A stretch of 5,885 nucleotides of DNA from Clostridia bacterium (GTDB taxonomy: Bacteria; Bacillota_A; Clostridia; Oscillospirales; CAG-272), in assembly GCA_017472105.1 (NCBI GenBank), contig JAFUQY010000254.1:1-5885 (forward strand), in the 5' to 3' direction. Both the position numbers and the translations under genes were made by a program. The stretch's first letter is position 1; each line of letters opens with the position of its first letter. The notes beneath the pieces were generated by a model. The model saw only the letters and a list, made by a program, of their open reading frames with translations, was not told where the DNA came from and searched no databases. Positions 1 through 4,790 of this stretch are shown here, in pieces.

Positions 1-109
1 CACCGTGTCCGTCCCCGACCTGCAAAAGCAGATTGACGCCCTCTCGAAGGAACTGCGCGAGACGGACACTGCGATTCAGGCGGCAAACTGGACGACGGAG
101 CTGATCTGA
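1..109 (+). CDS. C-terminal end of a DIP1984-like (septicolysin-annotated) family protein, partial
   Basis: Reading from base 2 gives 35 residues ending in TGA at 107-109. The tail is charged and helical (LQKQIDALSKELRETDT) and finishes with NWTTELI. From memory, a pattern of LQKQ-D-L-KELRE-DT-IQ--NWTTEL is the typical C-terminus of the DIP1984 family, proteins of about 150 residues with coiled-coil-like helices. Some are annotated septicolysin, and the cellular role is not established. Only the end of the gene is present, so its start, ribosome binding site and promoter lie outside the window. No terminator follows directly; the first clear one on this strand is at 498-549. The coding frame is certain from the uninterrupted helix pattern, while the family name rests on recalled similarity of a short stretch. 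Confidence 0.62.
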   Translation, partial: TVSVPDLQKQIDALSKELRETDTAIQAANWTTELI

Positions 110-135
110 CGGAATACGGTATAAGATTTCACACA

Positions 136-325
136 GCGTAAGATTTACGCGAAGGTAACGGAAAACGGGCGAGCGGCATCTCAGATGCATGAGAAGGATG
201 CATCAACATTATGGCAGCGCGCGGGCGGCGTGTGGTTCGACTCCACTTTACAGACAGATACGCCGGCAATGTTACACCCGCACAGTCAATGCGCACCTTT
301 ACTACCGCGCCGCTGGCGTTTTCCG
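136..325 (+). ncRNA. candidate structured RNA with a tRNA-like T-loop hairpin (class unknown)
   Basis: The stretch shows nested complementarity. A 6-bp hairpin GCGTAA/TTACGC lies at 136-150. A 9-bp helix CGGAAAACG/CGTTTTCCG (159-167 with 317-325) encloses AGCGGC/GCCGCT (172-177 with 309-314), then TCTCA/TGAGA (179-183 with 190-194), AACATT/AATGTT (205-210 with 268-273), CGGCGT/ACGCCG (226-231 with 260-265), and a hairpin GTGG-TTCGACT-CCAC (232-246). That 7-base loop matches the tRNA T-loop pattern UUCRANY only when read on the + strand, which argues for + transcription. GCGGG (221-225) could also pair with CCCGC (277-281), making a pseudoknot. A weak -10-like TATAAG sits at 120-125 without a good -35. 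A 106-residue frame on the opposite strand begins at TTG without a ribosome binding site, so I do not call it. It may be a clostridial RNA class such as raiA, or a decayed inverted-repeat element. The pairings are seen; the RNA identity is inferred. Confidence 0.42.
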
Positions 326-359
326 CGAGGGAGGGCATGGGGATTTTTATAAGTGAAAA

Positions 360-488
360 GGTAAGAGTGAAGAGGTAAGAGGTGAGGTAAATTTCCTTCG
401 GAAATTGATTGATTGAAAGGGTGCGAGGGGTTCGTTCGGTCTGCACCAATCTCTATTATCTCTTATCTATTCAATCTTATCTCTTATC
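360..488 (+). repeat. long imperfect hairpin with purine-rich and pyrimidine-rich arms
   Basis: The left arm contains GGTAAGAG twice (360-367 and 374-381), and the right arm contains variants of CTCTTATC (460-467 and 481-488). Pairing runs 360-367 with 481-488, 368-371 with 470-473, and 374-385 with 456-467. The arm mismatches are mostly G opposite T, so the helix is better as a + strand RNA (G·U pairs) than as the opposite RNA (A·C mismatches). Two side hairpins sit inside: AATTTCC/GGAAATT (390-396 with 400-406), and GATT plus GGTGC (411-414, 420-424) with GCACC plus AATC (443-451). This may be a non-autonomous inverted-repeat element or the 3' part of a longer folded transcript. No protein gene is credible here. 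Confidence 0.5.
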
Positions 489-497
489 TTAGAAAAA

Positions 498-549
498 GCG
501 CGGCGTACCGCTAATTGGGAGAGAATCCCATGCGATACGCCGCTTTTTT
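498..549. terminator. bidirectional intrinsic terminator
   Basis: GCGGCGTA (500-507) pairs with TACGCCGC (536-543). CGC/GCG (509-511 with 532-534) and TGGGA/TCCCA (516-520 with 526-530) continue the stem inward. Six T follow on the + strand (544-549). On the minus strand the stem is followed by five T (the A run at 493-497). Its closest gene is the minus-strand microprotein gene, whose stop lies 36 bases away, so it most likely ends that transcript. On the + strand it would stop anything transcribed through the folded region upstream. Confidence 0.85.
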
Positions 550-584
550 CATTGGGTGCTGGTTACCTCATCGCGCTTTTTCGC

Positions 585-683
585 TTAGTTGCAGCAGCTG
601 CAATTGAGGATGAGGAGAAGCAGGACGATGATGATGATCCACGCGAGGGTGTCGTTTTCAAAGAAGTTGCAGAAGCATCCCAT
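585..683 (-). CDS. 32-residue cysteine-rich single-span membrane microprotein
   Basis: This gene is too short for ordinary ORF cut-offs. It begins with ATG at 681-683 and ends with TAA at 585-587. A perfect GGAGG ribosome binding site (690-694) lies six bases before the start. The protein starts MGCFCNFFENDTLAW, continues with a hydrophobic run of I, V and L (residues 16-26), and ends NCSCCN. It therefore has two cysteines before and three after a short membrane segment. Similar tiny Cys/Asn-rich membrane proteins are common in sporulating Bacillota and are often linked to sporulation or coat layers, but I cannot name a family, and function is inferred only from shape. A terminator follows the stop closely (498-549), and a separate terminator ends the upstream zinc-ribbon gene, so it probably has its own promoter. 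The ribosome binding site, composition and terminator placement all support a real gene. Confidence 0.75.
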   Translation of the reverse strand: MGCFCNFFENDTLAWIIIIVLLLLILNCSCCN

Positions 684-689
684 GATAAA

Positions 690-709
690 CCTCCGGGCTG
701 TGTTCAGCC
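690..709 (-). promoter_or_regulatory. ribosome binding site with adjacent leader hairpin for the microprotein gene
   Basis: On the minus strand, GGCTG-AACA-CAGCC (709-696) forms a perfect 5-bp hairpin that ends one base before the GGAGG ribosome binding site (694-690). A stem next to the site could affect ribosome access or mRNA stability. The pairing is seen; any regulatory effect is inference. Confidence 0.4.
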
Positions 710-763
710 GTATTTTGAATTCGAGCGTCGGGAGACCCTGCCGGATTTCCTCTGCTCTGGTAT

Positions 764-792
764 CATGGTATGCGGGATTGCCGGAGTTGGTG
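764..792 (-). promoter_or_regulatory. possible sporulation-type (SigK/SigE-like) promoter for the microprotein gene
   Basis: On the minus strand, CATACCATG (772-764) lies 17 bases after CAC (792-790). This resembles the Bacillus SigK pattern of AC, 16-17 bases, CATAnnnTA, with one mismatch at the end. The SigE -10 CATACAAT also matches in seven of eight positions. No good vegetative TTGACA/TATAAT pair was found between this gene and the upstream terminator. The pattern is short and degenerate, so the call is weak. Confidence 0.25.
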
Positions 793-825
793 AATGGGAA
801 TTTTCGCGGAATGCATAATCATAAT

Positions 826-871
826 AAAACCGTCCGTCAGCGGAATGCACCCCAAATCCCGTAGGGGACGG
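826..871 (-). terminator. probable terminator of the zinc-ribbon gene
   Basis: On the minus strand, CCGTCC (871-866) pairs with GGACGG (835-830), and TTTTATTAT follows. It lies about 22 bases after the stop codon at 894. The outer stem is only 6 bp with a long loop that can partly fold as CCCC/GGGG, so it is weaker than the other terminators in this window. It would separate the 211-residue gene from the microprotein gene. Confidence 0.5.
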
Positions 872-893
872 CTCCCATCGGTATCCTTATGCA

Positions 894-1529
894 TCATTCC
901 AATATCAATTCATCCGATTCCAGAAATTCCTGTGCCTGGAGGGTGCTCTGGACGGAGACGTCCTTCTTTGCGCCGCACTGCCTGCATCTGATGCGGATGA
1001 AGCTGTCGTGGATTTCGACCTCGTAGTCTCCCTCATCCGGACAGTTGCAGCGGATTGCGCCTTCTTCGGCAAGCTCGCGCACGACGTACATGACGATATC
1101 GGCAATCTGCGGGTCGGCAAGCTCGAGATTTTCGCCGCGGCTCTGCGTGAGCGTCTCAAACGGAGTATCGCCGAGCATCTCCAACAGCTCCTTCTCGGAC
1201 TCGGCAACGGCTGCCTGCACCTTATCCTGCTTGCCGATGAAGCAGATATCCACGCCGGAATAACTGCACGGCAGGCGGAAAATCTCCTTGTCGAAGAACA
1301 TCGAAGAGGAAATCATATAGCTGTGCGGCGTCGGGCAGAGGAAACAGGGCACGTTCAGGCGGATTTTCTTGTCCTTCGTGTAGACGATTTCCATTTCGGA
1401 GCCGCCGCAGGGACATTTCAGCCGGATCATATCGGCGGTGAGCGCGAAAATGCCGACCATGGACATCACGGACGCGCCGCATTCCGGGCATCGGTAGGCA
1501 ACGGTGGTTTGTTTATGTTCGAGTACCAT
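894..1529 (-). CDS. cysteine-rich protein with two zinc-ribbon-like sets (CpXC-like), function unknown
   Basis: The protein has 211 residues, starting MVLEHKQTTVAYRCPECG. I chose this ATG because AAAGG lies about 11 bases upstream and because the sequence upstream in the same frame is low-complexity Pro/Thr text produced by a G-rich tract. Twelve cysteines occur in order: C14-PE-C17, C39-P-C41, C62-FL-C65, C88, C96, then C161-N-C163 and C182-RQ-C185. C14/C17 with C39/C41, and C161/C163 with C182/C185, look like two zinc ribbons around a middle region with a charged helix (about residues 100-155). The first half resembles CpXC-type proteins of unknown function. There is no signal peptide or membrane span, so it is probably cytoplasmic. 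It is transcribed away from the helicase gene and ends at a likely terminator. A DNA- or RNA-binding or metal-binding role is possible, but nothing in the sequence settles it. Confidence 0.85.
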   Translation of the reverse strand: MVLEHKQTTVAYRCPECGASVMSMVGIFALTADMIRLKCPCGGSEMEIVYTKDKKIRLNVPCFLCPTPHSYMISSSMFFDKEIFRLPCSYSGVDICFIGKQDKVQAAVAESEKELLEMLGDTPFETLTQSRGENLELADPQIADIVMYVVRELAEEGAIRCNCPDEGDYEVEIHDSFIRIRCRQCGAKKDVSVQSTLQAQEFLESDELILE

Positions 1530-1557
1530 AGAGGTTATGCCTTTCTTGTGTGGTTTT

Positions 1558-1584
1558 GGGGTGGGTGGGTTCGTGGGTGTTGGG
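1558..1584 (+). other. G-quadruplex motif upstream of the zinc-ribbon gene
   Basis: Five G tracts occur at 1558-1561, 1563-1565, 1567-1569, 1575-1577 and 1582-1584, separated by T, T, TTCGT and TGTT. This meets the strict G3+N1-7 pattern with one tract to spare. The G-rich strand is the template strand for the minus-strand gene starting at 1529, so it falls in that gene's leader, about 30-55 bases before the start codon. Folding would be expected to hinder RNA polymerase on this template. The motif is seen; folding and effect are inferred. Confidence 0.7.
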
Positions 1585-1603
1585 TTGCGGTGTACTGTGC
1601 AGA

Positions 1604-1893
1604 GCCTCATCCACCACCGCATTTTCTTTGAAAATACGGCGGTCCCCCTTCCCCATTGCGTTCTTGCAGCTTAAATTTCCAGTGCGTGCAGGGGAAGGCT
1701 TCTTCAACTTTTCGTTCCGCAGCACGAATCGGATGTCAGGCGTAATTTACTGTAAACCGCATAATACCATACGGCGCTGCTGCGGGGCTTGAAACACAGG
1801 ATGCCTTCCCCCGCACATATTGACGATTTCAGACCGCCAAACGCTGTGGGGAAGGTGGCACGATTTTTCTGAAAAAATCGTGACGGATGAGGC
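1604..1893. mobile_element. non-autonomous inverted-repeat (MITE-like) element, copy A
   Basis: The element is bounded by GCCTCATCC (1604-1612) and GGATGAGGC (1885-1893), a perfect 9-bp terminal inverted repeat. Inside the right end is a hairpin CACGATTTTT/AAAAATCGTG (1859-1868 with 1873-1882), followed outward by GTGACGGATGAGGC. The interior carries CCTTCCCC-type blocks facing each other, and the inner motifs CCGCAG and CTGCGG. It shares ends and interior blocks with copy B at 4791-5059, but its left end is more decayed. There is no transposase or convincing reading frame, and I see no clear target-site duplication. It lies within the predicted leader of the minus-strand zinc-ribbon transcript. 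From memory, elements with these ends are scattered in clostridial gut genomes. Confidence 0.75.
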
Positions 1894-1925
1894 GTGAATC
1901 CGTTATTTCTATCTTATTCCCCCGT

Positions 1926-1954
1926 ATTATACCACAAATTCCCGCAATTTGCAA
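1926..1954 (-). promoter_or_regulatory. minus-strand promoter for the zinc-ribbon gene
   Basis: On the minus strand, TATAAT (1931-1926) is preceded by TG in the extended -10 position, and by TTGCAA (1954-1949) after a 17-base spacer. Transcription would start near 1919 and run through element copy A and the G-tract complement. The leader before the start codon at 1529 would be about 390 nt. I found no better promoter closer to that gene. The long leader makes the link less certain than the promoter itself. Confidence 0.6.
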
Positions 1955-1971
1955 CAACATTACGCTCTTTC

Positions 1972-2000
1972 TTGTATTTCTCCCGCGATTGTGGTATAAT
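1972..2000 (+). promoter_or_regulatory. sigma-A type promoter of the nuclease-helicase gene
   Basis: TTGTAT (1972-1977), a 17-base spacer and a perfect TATAAT (1995-2000) with TG at 1992-1993 form an extended -10 promoter. Transcription would start near 2007, about 35 bases before the ATG. A strong AAAGGAG ribosome binding site lies within that leader. Confidence 0.85.
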
Positions 2001-2042
2001 AACCTCACGATTTTACTGGATTTCACCGAAAGGAGACACACG

Positions 2043-4607
2043 ATGCGGTTTGTGCGGGACGAATACCGGGTTTATCTCTCTGTGACCGAGCTGGCGGCGT
2101 ATGCGTATCAGCGGGAGAACGTGCGGGTGATGACCGAAAAATTCGGGTTTGTGCGCGTGAATGCGGACTCGGACGGAATTCCCTCCGAATTTGACGTCGC
2201 CGAGACCTCCCTCTCACCGGTCGAGCACGGCACATCTCTGCATCACGCGTATGAGACCGATGCCGTTTCCGAGCCGGGTGTGACGACGGAGGTTCCGCTG
2301 GAATTGTCCGTATTCTCGGGCGAGTATTCCGTGTGCGTGCAGGGGTTTGCCGATAGTATCTCCTTTGACGGCAGAAATCATACCGTCGAGGAAGTGAAGA
2401 CCCTTGCCTCCTTCCCGCGCGGGCTGACTCCGTTTTCCGATCCGGCACATTTCGCGCAGGCTGCCATCTACGCGCATCTTTACGCCGAGCGGTATGAGCT
2501 TCCGCTGGTCTTCGTGAAGCTGACGTTTCTGAGACGTTCCGACGGCGAGCGGATTTCGTTTGCCGCACCGTTCACGCGGATTGCGCTTTCCCGGATGTTT
2601 GAGTCGCTTCTCGCACGTGCGCATCCGTTTATTGAGGTTTTCGCGCGGCGGATGACGGATTTCCCGGAGCAGGCGAAGAAAATGCCGTTTCCCTACCGTT
2701 CCATCCGCGGCGGGCAGACGAAGTTCATCCAGCGGGCGTATTCCGCGATGAAGCACGGGCACAATCTTCTCGTATCCGCGCCGACGGGCATCGGGAAAAC
2801 CATGTCCTCGCTCTTCCCGGCTGTCAAGGCACTCGGCGACGGGATTGCTGACCGCGTGTTCTACCTGACGGCGAAGACCGTGACGGGTCGTGCGGCTCTC
2901 GATGCGGCGGCGCTTTTGCAGAAACATGTGCCGGAGCTGCGATGCGTGATGCTCCTCGCGAAGGAACAGATGTGTCCGTCGAAAAAGGAGATGCCCGAGC
3001 TCAGCTCCTCTCTCCGGTGCCGGATGTGCGAGAAGACCGACAGCATCACGGATGACCTCGGACGGACGTACATTTCCTACCGCGAGAGGGAGCTTGCCGC
3101 GCTGACTTCCCTGCTGATGCGGGACGAGAGACTCTACACCACGGAGAGCATCGTGAAAACTGCGGCGGAGCACCGGGTATGCCCGTACGAGCTCGCGCTG
3201 GATCTCTCGGAGCACTGTCCGCTGATCGTGTGCGACTACAACTACGTCACGGACGAGAGAGTGCGGCTGCGGCGGTATTTCAAGGACGTTTCGCGCGGAG
3301 AGAAGTACATTTTCCTCTTTGACGAAGCGCACAACCTGCCCGACCGGGTGACATCCGCCTATTCCGCGGTGCTTGAGCCGTCCCTGCCGGATGCGCTCTC
3401 GGCTGTTGCGGCGCGGGAGCTACTCGGAGACGGGGATTTTCTCGCGCTGACGGAGGAGTTTTCCCGTTCCCTCGCGAAATGCCGGCGGATGTGCACGGAA
3501 AGCGAGTACCTGATGCATACCGATGACGGCGAGGAAATCCCATGCGGCTATTTTGAAGGCACGGAGATTCCGGCTCACCTCGCGCAGTCGGCGGAAAGGC
3601 TGGCGAAATACATCGGGAAGCTGATCCGCGACGGCAGTGAGTTCACGGAGGTACTTGATCCGTTGTATTCGGCTCTGTCGCGCGCGGTGTCGGTGGTGCC
3701 GTTCTTTGATGAGAAATTCCGCTTCTTCGCACACCGCGAGGGAGAGCGCGTGACGGTGGAGCTTCTGTGCATCGACCCGTCCGGGATGATTGAGAAGATG
3801 ATTTCGCCCGCCGTCTCAACGGTGATGTTTTCGGCAACGCTCTCGCCGATGGACTACTACCGCGAGGTAACCGGTCAGCGGCACGGGGAGACCCTCGAGC
3901 TGGATTCGCCGTACGAGCGGGACAATCTCTGCCTGATCGCATACGACGGCATCAGCACGCGGTACAGCGACCGGAAAGCCACGGCTGAGGACTGTGCGGA
4001 GATCATTGCGCGGTGCGTTGAGGCGCGGGAGGGCAACTACATGGTCTACTTCCCGTCTTACGATTATATGAAGCGGGTTGCGCGGCGGTTCCGTGACATC
4101 ATGCCGGATGCGCCGATGATTTTACAGAAGCCGGGGATGTCCTTCGGCGAGCGGGAACGGTTCATCCGGCTGTTCCGGAGTCAGAAGCGTGCGATTGTCG
4201 GGTTCTGCGTGCTCGGCGGGATGTTCTCCGAGGGCATAGACCTTGCCGGCGAGAGTCTGATCGGGTCGATCATCGTGGGAACCGGGATGCCGCAGCTCTC
4301 AGCGGAGCAGAACATCATGGCGGCGTACTATGACGAAAAAACCGAGCGCGGGCATGAGTTCGCCTACGTCTGTCCGGGGATGAACAAGGTTCTGCAGGCG
4401 GCGGGCCGTGTCATCCGGAGTGAAGACGACCGAGGCGTGGTGCTCCTGATCGACGACCGCTATGCCGAGCCGTCCATGCGGTGTCTGTATCCCCGTCACT
4501 GGCGGCACATGCGGTTCACAGCCGACCCGGATTCCCTGACGGCGATGCTGGATGAATTTTGGTGCGGGGACGGGGAAGCCCCCGCGGGCACGGATCGGCG
4601 TTTCTGA
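2043..4607 (+). CDS. PD-(D/E)XK nuclease fused to a DinG/XPD-type iron-sulfur DNA helicase
   Basis: The protein has 854 residues. The start at 2043 follows AAAGGAG by a few bases; the frame extends 52 codons upstream, but that would cross the promoter. Residues ~10-165 look like a Cas4/RecB-like nuclease: H67/H68, GFAD with D104, E117-V-K119, and QAAIYA (139-144). The superfamily 2 helicase core follows: Walker A SAPTGIGKT (245-253), DEAH (427-430), SAT (597-599), GMFSEGIDL (726-734) and QAAGRVIR (785-792). C311, C326, C329 and C380 are placed as the four cysteines that hold a 4Fe-4S cluster in XPD/DinG helicases. The protein is probably a cytoplasmic ATP-driven 5'-3' helicase acting on DNA repair or recombination intermediates. 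From memory, this nuclease-helicase order is typical of a clostridial family usually annotated simply as ATP-dependent helicase; it differs from staphylococcal DinG, which has a DEDD exonuclease. All key residues appear intact. The last ~12 residues are encoded by a repeat unit. Confidence 0.93.
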   Translation: MRFVRDEYRVYLSVTELAAYAYQRENVRVMTEKFGFVRVNADSDGIPSEFDVAETSLSPVEHGTSLHHAYETDAVSEPGVTTEVPLELSVFSGEYSVCVQGFADSISFDGRNHTVEEVKTLASFPRGLTPFSDPAHFAQAAIYAHLYAERYELPLVFVKLTFLRRSDGERISFAAPFTRIALSRMFESLLARAHPFIEVFARRMTDFPEQAKKMPFPYRSIRGGQTKFIQRAYSAMKHGHNLLVSAPTGIGKTMSSLFPAVKALGDGIADRVFYLTAKTVTGRAALDAAALLQKHVPELRCVMLLAKEQMCPSKKEMPELSSSLRCRMCEKTDSITDDLGRTYISYRERELAALTSLLMRDERLYTTESIVKTAAEHRVCPYELALDLSEHCPLIVCDYNYVTDERVRLRRYFKDVSRGEKYIFLFDEAHNLPDRVTSAYSAVLEPSLPDALSAVAARELLGDGDFLALTEEFSRSLAKCRRMCTESEYLMHTDDGEEIPCGYFEGTEIPAHLAQSAERLAKYIGKLIRDGSEFTEVLDPLYSALSRAVSVVPFFDEKFRFFAHREGERVTVELLCIDPSGMIEKMISPAVSTVMFSATLSPMDYYREVTGQRHGETLELDSPYERDNLCLIAYDGISTRYSDRKATAEDCAEIIARCVEAREGNYMVYFPSYDYMKRVARRFRDIMPDAPMILQKPGMSFGERERFIRLFRSQKRAIVGFCVLGGMFSEGIDLAGESLIGSIIVGTGMPQLSAEQNIMAAYYDEKTERGHEFAYVCPGMNKVLQAAGRVIRSEDDRGVVLLIDDRYAEPSMRCLYPRHWRHMRFTADPDSLTAMLDEFWCGDGEAPAGTDRRF

Positions 4608-4732
4608 AGCTGGGGTTTATACAATTCCCACGACCTTCCGCTGTGCTGATGCGGGGAAGCCCCCGCGGGCACGGATCGGCGTTTCTGAAGCTGGGGTTTA
4701 TGCAATTCCCACGACCTTCCGCTGCGCTGATG
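4571..4732 (+). repeat. 81-bp tandem duplication overlapping the helicase 3' end
   Basis: Unit 1 (4571-4651) and unit 2 (4652-4732) start with CGGGGAAGCCCCCGCGGGC and differ at two positions only: A4621 versus G4702, and T4644 versus C4725. The first unit contains the last helicase codons and the stop at 4605-4607. The second repeats that end beyond the stop. Because 81 is a multiple of three, frames stay open across both units on both strands, giving false ORFs. There is no spacer between the units, so this is not a CRISPR array. The near identity suggests a recent duplication. Confidence 0.92.
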
Positions 4733-4744
4733 CGGCATAACAGG

Positions 4745-4786
4745 AAAGGCGTTTGTTCTGTTTTTGACGGAACGGGCGCCTTTTTT
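4745..4786 (+). terminator. strong intrinsic terminator of the nuclease-helicase gene
   Basis: A 16-bp stem runs from AAAGGCG (4745-4751), through TTTGTTCTG, to its partner ending CGCC at 4780 and the T run 4781-4786, with a 7-base loop TTTTTGA. Four pairs are G·U and exist only in the + strand RNA, which fixes the direction. It lies about 140 bases after the helicase stop, just past the duplicated unit. Confidence 0.9.
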
Positions 4787-4790
4787 GCTG

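Larger units (their letters stand above)
1925..2001. repeat. perfect 13-bp inverted repeat spanning two divergent -10 regions
   Basis: TATTATACCACAA (1925-1937) is the exact reverse complement of TTGTGGTATAATA (1989-2001), with 51 bases between them. Each arm contains an extended -10 (TGGTATAAT), one on each strand, so the repeat gives nearly symmetrical outward-facing promoters. It could also be a bound operator. The repeat is seen directly; regulation is inferred. Confidence 0.85.

Noticed and set aside
232..252. A tRNA or tmRNA 3' end, because of the GTGG-TTCGACT-CCAC arm
   Set aside because: The 7 bases after the arm have no matching acceptor strand upstream, and no anticodon or D arm can be placed. 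Kept only as a T-loop within a larger fold.
129..449. Minus-strand 106-codon frame
   Set aside because: It begins with TTG, has no ribosome binding site, and crosses both the pyrimidine-rich hairpin arm and the strongly paired region. It lacks a recognisable domain. It would return if protein-level conservation were shown.
552..864. Two overlapping + strand frames rich in Asp and Met
   Set aside because: Their acidic runs are the antisense of the I/L-rich membrane segment of the minus-strand microprotein, and they lack ribosome binding sites.
1530..1622. A 31-residue N-terminal extension of the zinc-ribbon protein
   Set aside because: The extension is low-complexity Pro/Thr sequence from the G-tract complement and the element end. 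The ATG at 1529 has AAAGG upstream and starts right before the first CPEC motif.
1887..2042. A 52-residue N-terminal extension of the helicase
   Set aside because: It spans the -35/-10 promoter and the inverted repeat. The ATG at 2043 has a strong AAAGGAG site.
4571..4732. CRISPR-like repeats
   Set aside because: There are only two directly abutting 81-bp units with no spacers.
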